Origin: Alphaproteobacteria bacterium
GTDB lineage: Bacteria; Pseudomonadota; Alphaproteobacteria; GCA-2731375
NCBI GenBank assembly: GCA_028281075.1
Contig: JANQKO010000509.1
Coordinates: 1-30,779, forward strand
Reading direction: 5' to 3'
Length of the DNA stretch: 30,779 nucleotides
In this document: in pieces, positions 13,077 through 20,495 of the stretch
How positions within the stretch are numbered: the stretch's first letter is position 1
Layout: each line of letters starts with the position of its first letter
Made by a program: the position numbers and the translations under genes
Notes under the pieces: generated by a model
Database searches by the model: none
What the model saw: the letters and a program-made list of their open reading frames with translations, nothing else
What the model was told of the DNA's origin: nothing

Positions 13077-13946
13077 TCACGGACCCGTCCGTCGGCGTTG
13101 GCGGTCCTGGTACGACGTCGCCACCGCCTCGTCGTCGACGATGACATCGGGCACCGGGCGGTAGGCCGTGACCGGCCCGTCATGGGCATAGTCGTGGAAA
13201 TGGACGACCACCTGCCCGTCGTCGATCAGCACCACGCCATACATCGGCGGTTCCAGACACCGCGCCGGCTGGTCGGTGTCGAGCGTCAAGGCGAATTGCG
13301 ACACCGTGCTTCGCATCACGGTGAACGGCATGCCCCGCCACGAGCCGGCGATCGGCCGATGGGCGTGGCCCAGGAACAGATGCCGGACATTGCCGCGCGC
13401 CAGGATGGCGGCGAGTTGTTCGGGGTCTTTCAGCGCAAGCTCGTCCAGCAGTCCGATCCCGATGGGAAAGGGCGGGTGGTGCATGAACAGGAAATGCGGC
13501 GCCGTTCCGTCCGCGTCGAGCTGACGGGCCAGCCAGCGCCGGCGATCCGCGCATAAGGCGCCCCAATGCGCGCCCTGGTGAAGCGTGTCCAGCAGGACGA
13601 GCCGGCCTTCCCGGGTCTCGATAACCGATTGCACGAAGCCGTTGTCGTCGACCGCCGCGTCGGCGAACACCGAACGGAACCGGCCGCGATGGTCGCCATT
13701 GCCCAGGCAGAGCCGGTAGGGCATGCGCAGCGCGTCCAGACAGGCCTTGAGTTCATGATAGGCGGAGGACTGGCCCAGCGCGGTCAGATCGCCGGTCACG
13801 ATCACCCATTCGGCATCGGCGTGCTCCCGGTTGATGCTGTCGATCGCGCCTTCCAGTCGCCGCCGCGGGCAACAGCCCAGATGCTCGACGCCGGGCGGCG
13901 TCATATGCAGGTCGGTCAGATGGATCAGCTTGAGCATGTACGGCAC
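13077..13946 (-). CDS. calcineurin-like phosphodiesterase (CpdA/GpdQ-type metallophosphoesterase)
   Basis: The 289-residue protein shows the ordered metal-binding motifs of the family: DLH (12-14), TGD (about 52-54), GNGDHRGRF, FMHHPPFP and GHAHRP. Such enzymes use two metal ions to cleave phosphodiesters, including cyclic nucleotides and glycerophosphodiesters. The third motif is normally GNH(D/E) with a catalytic His; here it reads GN-Gly-Asp-His, so activity may differ. The first ATG is at 13946; a second ATG three codons in (MLKLIHLTDLH) is equally possible. It is divergent from a binding-protein/ABC operon across a 157-bp control region. Processing of an imported phosphodiester is therefore plausible by inference. 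Confidence 0.88.
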   Translation of the reverse strand: MPYMLKLIHLTDLHMTPPGVEHLGCCPRRRLEGAIDSINREHADAEWVIVTGDLTALGQSSAYHELKACLDALRMPYRLCLGNGDHRGRFRSVFADAAVDDNGFVQSVIETREGRLVLLDTLHQGAHWGALCADRRRWLARQLDADGTAPHFLFMHHPPFPIGIGLLDELALKDPEQLAAILARGNVRHLFLGHAHRPIAGSWRGMPFTVMRSTVSQFALTLDTDQPARCLEPPMYGVVLIDDGQVVVHFHDYAHDGPVTAYRPVPDVIVDDEAVATSYQDRQRRRTGP

Positions 13947-14103
13947 TCCCGGTCCGGTTGGTCAGGAGATGGAATGATATTCTGTTTTCATGTCAAATTT
14001 TTGAAATACGATTCCGATATCGTGCCGCCAACCGGACGCGGCGCGCTCGACCGTCATGTGGGGGGCGATCCGCGGCGCATGCACCTTGATCGAGGAGGAG
14101 AAG
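13947..14103. promoter_or_regulatory. divergent AT-rich control region of phosphodiesterase and ABC operon
   Basis: This is one of the most AT-rich stretches of the window. It contains GAATGATATTC (13972-13982, arms GAAT/ATTC), and TTTCA (13986-13990) with TGAAA (14002-14006) as an inverted pair enclosing TCAAATTTTTGA (13993-14004). On the minus strand TTGACA (complement of 13991-13996) resembles a -35 box but has no good -10 at 16-18 bp. A regulator such as the RpiR-type protein encoded downstream could bind these palindromes; that is inference. Confidence 0.45.
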
Positions 14104-15369
14104 ATGAGGCGTCGTACATTTCTGACCACCTCGGCCGCGGCGGCCGTCGCCACGGCCACCGGACCGAAGCTGGCGCTTGCCGGGTCCGGCGCGGACATCC
14201 AGCTTTCGTTCCGCGGCGGCGGCGGCTTCCCGGCGACGGTGCAGGCGATCATCGCCGCGTTCAACAAGCGGCACCCCGACATCGCGATCAGGACCCAGAC
14301 GCCGGCGCAGAACTGGGACGAACAGCTTCAGCGCACGATACTCGACCTTCGGACCGGACGGGCGCCGGCGCTGGCGGTGCAGTCCTACAACCGCATCCGG
14401 CTGGTTGCCGAACAGCGGGCCGCCGTGCCGCTCGACGGGCTGATCGCGGCCGAGCCGGACTGGGGCTCGATGGGCTATACCGACGCGCTCATGGGCATGG
14501 CCGAGCTGGACGGGCGGCAATGGGGCCTGCCGCTGGCGATCTCGAACCCGGTCATGTTCTACAACGCCGATCTGCTGCGGAAAGCCGGCGTCGATCCGGC
14601 CGCCGTCAACCGCGGCTGGGACGATGTCGTCGAGGCCGCCGCCAAGGTCACGGCGCTGGGCGGCGACAGGATGGGATCGTTCTTCGACTACACCGCCGAC
14701 GGGAACTGGATGTTCCAGGCGCTGCTGTTCTCTCTCGGCGGCCGGATGATGAGCGCGGACGACAAGCGGATCGCCTTCGACGGCCCGGCGGGGCGGACGG
14801 CCCTGCGCATCGTCCGGGGGTTCGGCGAGGCCGGCCAGATCGACATGACGCGAAAGCAGGCCGACCAGCTTTTCGTCGCCGGCAAGGTCGGCCTGTTCTT
14901 CACCTCGTCGCGTCGTCTGGGGAACTATCTGAAGACGGTCGGCGACCGGTTCACGCTGGGCGCCGCCCGCCTGCCGGCGCCGTCGAAGCACAGCCGCGTG
15001 CCCGTCGGCGGCGGCTTCCTGAGCATCACGACCGACGCGCCGGAGCGGCAGGCCGACGTCTGGGCGTTCATGAAGTTCGCGACCGGTCCCGTCGGGCAGG
15101 CGATCGTCGTCGAGCGGACCGGGGCGGTGCCCGGCAACGCCCTGGCCATCGACCGCCTGACCGACTACTACGCCCGCAATCCCCAGGCGCGGGCCGGTCT
15201 CGATCAATTGCCGGTCATGACCGGCTGGTACACCTTCCCCGGCCGGAACGCGATCAAGATCTCCAACGTGATCTTCGAGCATCTGCGAAGCGTGATCACG
15301 CTTCGCAAGACGCCCGACGATGTCCTGCCGGCCATGCGGCGCGACGTCACCGCGCTGCTCTCCGCCTAG
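14104..15369 (+). CDS. ABC transporter substrate-binding protein, family 1 (UgpB/MalE-like), Tat-exported
   Basis: The protein has 421 residues. The ATG at 14104 is fixed by GAGGAGGAG at 14092-14100 and by the signal MRRRTFLTTSAAAAVATAT, which has the twin-arginine pattern RRxFL. The mature protein captures a solute in the periplasm for the ABC importer encoded downstream. Family-1 features include FNKRHPDIAIR, a NPVMFYNADLLRKAGVDP block, FVAGKVGLFFTSS, VPVGGGFLSITTDAP and WAFMKFATGPVGQ. These resemble glycerol-3-phosphate and sugar binding proteins. The ligand cannot be read from sequence. It is the first gene of an operon; the next start region follows immediately after its stop. Confidence 0.92.
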   Translation: MRRRTFLTTSAAAAVATATGPKLALAGSGADIQLSFRGGGGFPATVQAIIAAFNKRHPDIAIRTQTPAQNWDEQLQRTILDLRTGRAPALAVQSYNRIRLVAEQRAAVPLDGLIAAEPDWGSMGYTDALMGMAELDGRQWGLPLAISNPVMFYNADLLRKAGVDPAAVNRGWDDVVEAAAKVTALGGDRMGSFFDYTADGNWMFQALLFSLGGRMMSADDKRIAFDGPAGRTALRIVRGFGEAGQIDMTRKQADQLFVAGKVGLFFTSSRRLGNYLKTVGDRFTLGAARLPAPSKHSRVPVGGGFLSITTDAPERQADVWAFMKFATGPVGQAIVVERTGAVPGNALAIDRLTDYYARNPQARAGLDQLPVMTGWYTFPGRNAIKISNVIFEHLRSVITLRKTPDDVLPAMRRDVTALLSA

Positions 15370-15399
15370 ATGGCGTCGCGGGGCGGGGAGAGGATGGCC

Positions 15400-16062
15400 A
15401 TGACGGAAGGGTCGGCCGCGGAGGCCTGGAACAGGATCTGGTCGACGTCGGAAGGGCGCGACGCCTGGCGCTCGGCAGAACCGGAAATCGTCGATCTTGC
15501 CCGGTCCCGCTATCGCGACCGCGCGGCGAGACGGGCGCTCGACCTGGGCTGCGGCATCGGCCGCCACGCCCTGGCCCTGGCGCGCATCGGCTACGAGGTG
15601 CACGCCACCGACCTGGCGGCGGCGGGCCTCGCGCAGCTGCGGCGGGCCGCCGAACGGGAGAAGCTGTCCATCGCCGTCAGGGAGGCGGCCTGCACCGACC
15701 TGCCCTTCGACGATGCCGCCTTCGACCTTGTCGTCGCCTTCAACGTCGTTCATCACGGGCACAAGGCGGACGTGGCGGCGTCGTTCGCGGAGATCCGCCG
15801 CATATTGCGGATCGGCGGGGTCGTGCACGCGACCCTGCTGTCCAAGCGAAGCGCGGCCACAATGACCGGGATCGAGGTTTCTCCCGACACCTATATCTGG
15901 GAACATGGCGAAGGTGATCACCGGCATCCCCATTGCTTCTGCGACCGTCCGGAGCTGGAGGCCATGCTGGCCGGATGTGACTGGCTGTTCATCGAGGAGC
16001 GTCAGGTGGCCGACCTGCCCGAATATTACCACTGGCACTTCGCCGCCGAACGCCGGCGCTGA
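15400..16062 (+). CDS. class I SAM-dependent methyltransferase
   Basis: The 220-residue protein has the SAM-binding motif I LDLGCGIGRHALALA (about 45-60), the acidic residue after strand 2 (ATD), and LPFDDAAFDLVVAFNVVHH (motif IV region) followed by RRILRIGGVVHATLL. This is the standard seven-strand methyltransferase core, most like Methyltransf_11/TehB-type small-molecule enzymes. ATG 15400 is preferred for spacing to GGGGAGAGG (15385-15393); ATGs at 15370 and 15394 are in frame. It sits between the binding protein and the RpiR regulator of an ABC operon. It may modify the transported solute or a derived product, which is unusual for a sugar uptake locus. The substrate is unknown. Confidence 0.88.
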   Translation: MTEGSAAEAWNRIWSTSEGRDAWRSAEPEIVDLARSRYRDRAARRALDLGCGIGRHALALARIGYEVHATDLAAAGLAQLRRAAEREKLSIAVREAACTDLPFDDAAFDLVVAFNVVHHGHKADVAASFAEIRRILRIGGVVHATLLSKRSAATMTGIEVSPDTYIWEHGEGDHRHPHCFCDRPELEAMLAGCDWLFIEERQVADLPEYYHWHFAAERRR

Positions 16063-16090
16063 GCGGGACCGGCGCGCCAGGGAACGGCTT

Positions 16091-16948
16091 ATGGAAGATC
16101 CGTCGAGGAACGTGAAGGAGCCCGCGTCGCAACACAGCTTGTCCCGCGCCCTGCCGCTCGTCCGGGCGCAACTCGCGACGCTGCCGCCGGCCTTGCAGCG
16201 GATCGGCAAGTATGTCCTGGAGAATCCCGATCTCGTGAAGCGGCAGACCGCGAGCGCGCTCGCGCTGGCGACCAAGAGCGGCCCGGCCAGCATCGTTCGC
16301 TTCTGCCGCGCCATCGGTTTCGAGGGGTTTCAGGACTTCAAGTATGCGCTGGCCGGGGATTTGACTGCCCGGCGTTACGAGCTGACCGGCGGCGATCCGG
16401 ACGTTTCCGGCAGCCTGCGCATCGTCGACGAGCTGTCGGCCCGCGTGATCGCGGGAACGCGCGAGACGCAGTCGATCCTGGATGCCGGCGGCGTCGAGCG
16501 CCTGGCCGACGCGATGATCGCCGCCGACCGGATCGACGTCTACGGCGCGGCCGTATCCGGCCTCATTGGCCAGCACCTGGCGTTCCGGCTGCTGCGCGTC
16601 GGCCTGCCGGCCCATGCGATCGTCGATCCGATCTATGCCGCTTATGTCGCCGGCGGCCTGGGGCCGTCTTCGGTCGCGATCGCCATCTCCGAATCCGGCA
16701 TGACCACGGATACGGTCGAGTCGCTGCGGCGGGCCAGGGCCGCGGGCGCCAGAACGGCGGTGATCACCCATCGCCGGGACGGGCCGATCGTCGGGTATGC
16801 CGACGACGTGCTGCTGACGGCGGGCATCGAGTCGCCGGTCACCGGCGCGAAGTCGGTCATCGCCTTCACCAATCTGCTGGCGGTGGAGATGCTGGCCTCC
16901 GTTCTCACGCTGAAGCTCGACGGCCGCGACCCGTCCGCCGGGACGTGA
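16091..16948 (+). CDS. MurR/RpiR family transcriptional regulator
   Basis: The 285-residue protein has the two-domain RpiR layout. An N-terminal helix-turn-helix domain (about 20-98) includes LPPALQRIGKYVLENPDLVKRQTASALALATKSGPASIVRFCRAIGF, shown here only in part as the landmark LENPDLVKRQTASALA. A C-terminal SIS phosphosugar-binding domain (about 135-265) includes RIDVYGAAVSGLIG, SESGMTTDTVES and AGARTAVITHRRDGPI. RpiR proteins usually sense phosphorylated sugars and control the adjacent catabolic or uptake genes. The gene lies inside the ABC operon, and its stop overlaps the start of the ATPase gene (GTGA). It therefore probably controls this operon from the 13947-14103 region. Confidence 0.92.
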   Translation: MEDPSRNVKEPASQHSLSRALPLVRAQLATLPPALQRIGKYVLENPDLVKRQTASALALATKSGPASIVRFCRAIGFEGFQDFKYALAGDLTARRYELTGGDPDVSGSLRIVDELSARVIAGTRETQSILDAGGVERLADAMIAADRIDVYGAAVSGLIGQHLAFRLLRVGLPAHAIVDPIYAAYVAGGLGPSSVAIAISESGMTTDTVESLRRARAAGARTAVITHRRDGPIVGYADDVLLTAGIESPVTGAKSVIAFTNLLAVEMLASVLTLKLDGRDPSAGT

Positions 16949-18132
16949 GCGACGGCGCCATGTCGGCCGGAGTCGTGCTGGACCGCGTTTCGAAGCGCTT
17001 CGGGACGGAATCCGTGCTCGCGGACGTCTCCCTGGAGATCCGCGACGGCGAATTCTTGACCTTGCTCGGACCGTCGGGCTGCGGCAAAAGCACGCTTCTG
17101 CGCATCATCGCCGGGCTGGAGGCGCAGGACGCCGGCTCGGTGTTCATCGCCGGACGCCGCGCCGACCGGCTGCGGGCGAAGGAACGGGACATCGCAATGG
17201 TGTTCCAGACCTATGCCCTCTACCCCCACCTGACGGTCGCCGAGAACATGGCCCTGCCGTTGAAGATGCGGCGCATGTGCCTGGCGCAGCGCCTGCCCGG
17301 CATCGGCCGGTTGTGGCCGGGACGCAAGGCGGTCGCGCGGTCCATTCGCGACGACGTGGCCGCCACCGCCCGGGCGCTGGAGATCGCGCATCTGATGCAC
17401 CGCAAGCCGGGCCAGCTCTCGGGCGGACAGCGGCAGCGCGTGGCGGTCGGGCGGGCGGTGGTGCGCGAGCCGTCGGTGTTCCTGATGGATGAACCGCTGT
17501 CCAATCTCGACGCCAAGCTGCGCGTCGTCATGCGCGCGGAGATCAAGCAACTGCATCAGCGCCTGGGGGCGACGATCCTCTACGTCACCCACGACCAGTC
17601 CGAGGCCATGACGCTGTCGGACAGGGTGGCGGTCATGCATCGGGGGACCCTGGCCCAGGTCGGGACGCCGCAGGCGATCTACGCGGACCCCGAGAACCTG
17701 CGGGTCGCTGAGTTCGTCGGCTCGCCGATGATCAACACGCTTTCGGCAATCGTCGCGTCGCCGTCGGGCGTCGTGCTCGACGGCGTGGCGCTGCCGTTGC
17801 GGACCGGCCTGCCGGCCGGCGGCGCGGTGACGCTGGGATTGAGGCCCGAGGCCGTCAGCCTTGCGCCGGCGCCGGGCGCCGGCCTGCTGAACGGAACCGT
17901 GCGGCTGCTCGAGCATATGGGCGCGGAGCTGCTTGTCCACGTGGCGCTCGATGGCGGCGAAACGCTGACCGCGAAACTGGACGTGGCGCGGGCGGGCCTG
18001 GTCGCGGTCGGCCGGGCCGTCGCCATCCGGCCGCATCTCGATCAGGTCCTGGTGTTTGCCGCCGACGGACGCCGGCTGCGGTGCGCGGACCATGGCGGTG
18101 CCGTGCCGGCGTCGCGCGGCGCCCGGGCCTAG
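16945..18132 (+). CDS. ABC transporter ATP-binding protein, UgpC/MalK type
   Basis: The 395-residue subunit powers import by hydrolysing ATP on the inner face of the membrane. Motifs are Walker A GPSGCGKST (42-50), Q-loop Gln88, signature LSGGQ (158-162), Walker B VFLMDE (178-183), D-loop SNLDA and the switch His216. The C-terminal part (about 240-375) has the OB-fold TOBE region with LGLRPEAVSLAP. Between MALPLK and the signature there is an extra Arg/Pro-rich insert (RMCLAQRLPGIGRLWPGRKA, about 110-129) not present in typical MalK. The GTG at 16945 overlaps the regulator stop by GTGA; ATG 16960 is an alternative start. The permease gene follows after 3 bases. Confidence 0.93.
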   Translation: MSDGAMSAGVVLDRVSKRFGTESVLADVSLEIRDGEFLTLLGPSGCGKSTLLRIIAGLEAQDAGSVFIAGRRADRLRAKERDIAMVFQTYALYPHLTVAENMALPLKMRRMCLAQRLPGIGRLWPGRKAVARSIRDDVAATARALEIAHLMHRKPGQLSGGQRQRVAVGRAVVREPSVFLMDEPLSNLDAKLRVVMRAEIKQLHQRLGATILYVTHDQSEAMTLSDRVAVMHRGTLAQVGTPQAIYADPENLRVAEFVGSPMINTLSAIVASPSGVVLDGVALPLRTGLPAGGAVTLGLRPEAVSLAPAPGAGLLNGTVRLLEHMGAELLVHVALDGGETLTAKLDVARAGLVAVGRAVAIRPHLDQVLVFAADGRRLRCADHGGAVPASRGARA

Positions 18133-18135
18133 GCG

Positions 18136-19032
18136 ATGACGGTGCCCCGACCGCCGCGCGGAACCCGGGAACTTCTGTCCGCGGGCATTCTGGCCGGACC
18201 CGCGCTGCTGCTGTTGCTGGCCACCATGCTGCTGCCGGTGCTGGCGGTGTTTGTCATCGCCGTGACCGACTGGCAGTTCGGCGCCGGCCATCTTTCGTTT
18301 GTCGGGCTGGACAACTTCGTCGCGCTGTTCGGCGACGCGGTGTTCCGTGCCTCGATAACGAACACGGTGCTCTATGTCTGCCTCGTCGTGCCGGCCACCG
18401 TCGGCCTGGGCCTGGCGCTGGCGCTGCTGATCGAAAGCTGCGGCCGGTTGCGGGCATTCTACCGCGCGGTCCACTTCCTGCCTTACATGGCGACGCTGGC
18501 GGCCATGGCCGTGGTCTGGGAAGCGCTTCTGCATCCGACGATCGGTGTCGTCAACCGCACCCTGCAGGGCCTCGGGTGGCCCGTGGCCAACTGGCTGCGT
18601 GACGAGAGCACGGTGCTGCCGACCCTGGCCGTGATCGGCATCTGGCAGGGGCTCGGCTTCGCGCTGGTGCTGTTTCTGGCCGGCCTGAAGGCGGTGCCCC
18701 GGGACCTCTACGACGCGGCCGAGGTGGACGGCGCGGACGGCACGCTCGACCGGCTGACGGTGGTCACGCTGCCGATGCTGGGACCGGTGACGATGTTCGT
18801 CGTCATCGTCACCGCCCTGCGTGCCTTCGAGGTCTTCGACACCGTCCGGATCCTGACCGAAGGCGGGCCCGCGCATGCCAGCGAGGTGCTGCTGCACACG
18901 CTCTATGTCGAAAGCTTCGAATATCTGCGCACCGGCTATGGCGCGGCGGTGACGATCGTATTCCTGCTGATCGTGATGGTGCTGACCCTGCTGCAGGCGA
19001 AGGTGATGGATCGCAGGGTGCATTACTCATGA
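18136..19032 (+). CDS. ABC transporter permease, UgpA/MalF type
   Basis: The 298-residue inner-membrane protein has six hydrophobic spans and the cytoplasmic EAA loop with DAAEVDGADGTLDRLTVVTL, ending in LP (about 194-216), which docks to the ATPase. A second landmark is FEVFDTVRILTEGGPAHASE. Together with the next gene product it forms the translocation pore. It starts 3 bases after the ATPase stop, and its TGA overlaps the ATG of the next permease gene (ATGA), so the two are translationally coupled in roughly equal amounts. Confidence 0.93.
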   Translation: MTVPRPPRGTRELLSAGILAGPALLLLLATMLLPVLAVFVIAVTDWQFGAGHLSFVGLDNFVALFGDAVFRASITNTVLYVCLVVPATVGLGLALALLIESCGRLRAFYRAVHFLPYMATLAAMAVVWEALLHPTIGVVNRTLQGLGWPVANWLRDESTVLPTLAVIGIWQGLGFALVLFLAGLKAVPRDLYDAAEVDGADGTLDRLTVVTLPMLGPVTMFVVIVTALRAFEVFDTVRILTEGGPAHASEVLLHTLYVESFEYLRTGYGAAVTIVFLLIVMVLTLLQAKVMDRRVHYS

Positions 19033-19886
19033 CGGCCGGTGGGCGGGCCGGCGGGCGGACGGCGCTGGCCCTGGCGCGGCGCGGGCTCTGCCATGCCCTG
19101 CTGCTCGCGTCGTCGTGCCTGGTCGGGCTGCCCTTCGTCTGGATGCTCAGCCTTTCGGCGAAGCCGCCCGAGGAGATCTTCGACGCCGGTTTCGCCCTGT
19201 TCCCGGACCGGTGGTACCTGCTGGAGAATTACGGAAAGGCGCTGACCGAGCATCCGCTGCTGCTGTTCCTGGCCAATGGCGTCATCGTCTGCGGCGCCAT
19301 CCTGGTCCTGCAGATCCTGGTCTGCGCGCCGGCGGCCTATGCGCTGGCGAAACTGCGGTTCCATGGCCGTGACCTGATGTTCGCCTTCGTTCTCATCGGC
19401 CTCCTGATCCCGCAGCAGGTTCTGGCCATACCGCTGTTCGCGCTCGCCCATCGGCTCGGCATCCTCGACACCTATGCGGCCCTGGTGTTTCCGTTCATCG
19501 TCTCGCCGTTCGGCATTTTTCTGTTCCGGCAGTTCTTCAAGACCGTGCCCGACGACCTGATCCACGCCGCGCGCCTTGATGGTCTGTCGGAAATGGCGAT
19601 CGTCTGGCGGTTGATGGTGCCGCTGGCCTGGCCGGCGGTGGTCGCGTTCTCGATCTTCTCGGTGGTCTCGCATTGGAACGACCTGTTCTGGCCGCTGATC
19701 GTCATACGATCCGAGGAGCTGATGCCGCCGCCGCTCGGCGTGGTCGCCTTCAACGACGAAGAGGCGGGCTCCGATTACGGACCGCTGATGGCGGCCGCGA
19801 CGGTCATCGTCTCGCCGCTCATCGTCGCGTTCCTGTTCGCGCAACGCTGGTTCGTCGACGGGTTGAGCATGGGCGCCATGAAGTGA
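19029..19886 (+). CDS. ABC transporter permease, UgpE/MalG type
   Basis: The 285-residue partner permease has the family hallmark LPFVWMLSLSAKPPEEIF near the N-terminus, a LLIPQQVLAIPLFALAHRLG helix, and the EAA loop with HAARLDGLSEMAIVWRLMVP followed by LAWP. The end SMGAMK is typical of MalG/UgpE-type carbohydrate permeases. Its ATG overlaps the stop of the preceding permease gene. This is the last gene of the uptake operon; 48 bases follow before the NUDIX gene, with no clear terminator. Confidence 0.93.
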   Translation: MTAGGRAGGRTALALARRGLCHALLLASSCLVGLPFVWMLSLSAKPPEEIFDAGFALFPDRWYLLENYGKALTEHPLLLFLANGVIVCGAILVLQILVCAPAAYALAKLRFHGRDLMFAFVLIGLLIPQQVLAIPLFALAHRLGILDTYAALVFPFIVSPFGIFLFRQFFKTVPDDLIHAARLDGLSEMAIVWRLMVPLAWPAVVAFSIFSVVSHWNDLFWPLIVIRSEELMPPPLGVVAFNDEEAGSDYGPLMAAATVIVSPLIVAFLFAQRWFVDGLSMGAMK

Positions 19887-19919
19887 TTCCGCCGCCGCTG
19901 GACGCGGCCGCATGGCGAT

Positions 19920-19933
19920 GCCACATTTGTGGC
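19920..19933 (+). promoter_or_regulatory. 14-bp perfect palindrome at the NUDIX gene start
   Basis: GCCACATTTGTGGC is a perfect palindrome one base before the ATG at 19935. Outer words ATGGC (19912-19916) and GCCAT (19932-19936) add further pairing. It occupies the place where a Shine-Dalgarno would be expected; none is visible. As RNA it could hide or present the start codon, and as DNA it could be an operator. Confidence 0.4.
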
Positions 19934-19934
19934 C

Positions 19935-20495
19935 ATGAACAACGGGCCGATCCACGACTATCCCTTCGAGCCGCAGGTGCCGGACGGCGACAACCGCGAG
20001 CGCCATGTCTGCCGTGACTGCGGCTGGATCAACTACGTGAACCCGAAGGTCGTGGTCGGCGCGGTCTGCACCTGGCGGGACCGCCTGCTGATCTGCAAGC
20101 GCGCCATCGAGCCGCGCCTCGGCTACTGGACCATGCCGGCCGGCTACCTGGAAGAGCACGAGACCACCGAGGCCGGCGCCCGGCGCGAGGCCTGGGAGGA
20201 GGCCTGCGCCGACATCGAGATTGATTCCCTGCTGGCGGTCTACAACATCCCGCGCATCAGCCAGGTGCAGCTCATCTACCGGGCCGAGCTGAAATCGCCG
20301 GAATTCGCGCCGGGCGAGGAGAGCAGCGAGGTCAAGCTGATCGGCTGGGACGAGATCCCCTGGGACGACCTGGCCTTTCCCAGCGTGCACTGGGCGCTGA
20401 CGCAGTATGGCGAGGTGCGCGGCCGTGCCGACTTCGCGCCCTTCACCAACCCGCCGGGCGACCTCGGCAACTGGCGGGCCGGCCGGCCACGCTAG
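19935..20495 (+). CDS. NUDIX hydrolase with N-terminal zinc-ribbon-like segment
   Basis: The 186-residue protein has a short N-terminal segment, HVCRDCGWINYVNPK (about 22-36), of the zinc-ribbon type that precedes many NUDIX domains. Only one CxxC pair is visible. The NUDIX box runs GYLEEHETTEAGARREAWEE and then ACA, matching Gx5Ex7REUxEExGU except that the usual Gly is Cys. Such enzymes hydrolyse nucleoside diphosphates linked to another group; the substrate is unknown. ATG 19935 is chosen; a GTG two codons upstream is in frame. Its TAG stop shares bases with the stop codon of the convergent DUF3445 gene. Confidence 0.9.
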   Translation: MNNGPIHDYPFEPQVPDGDNRERHVCRDCGWINYVNPKVVVGAVCTWRDRLLICKRAIEPRLGYWTMPAGYLEEHETTEAGARREAWEEACADIEIDSLLAVYNIPRISQVQLIYRAELKSPEFAPGEESSEVKLIGWDEIPWDDLAFPSVHWALTQYGEVRGRADFAPFTNPPGDLGNWRAGRPR

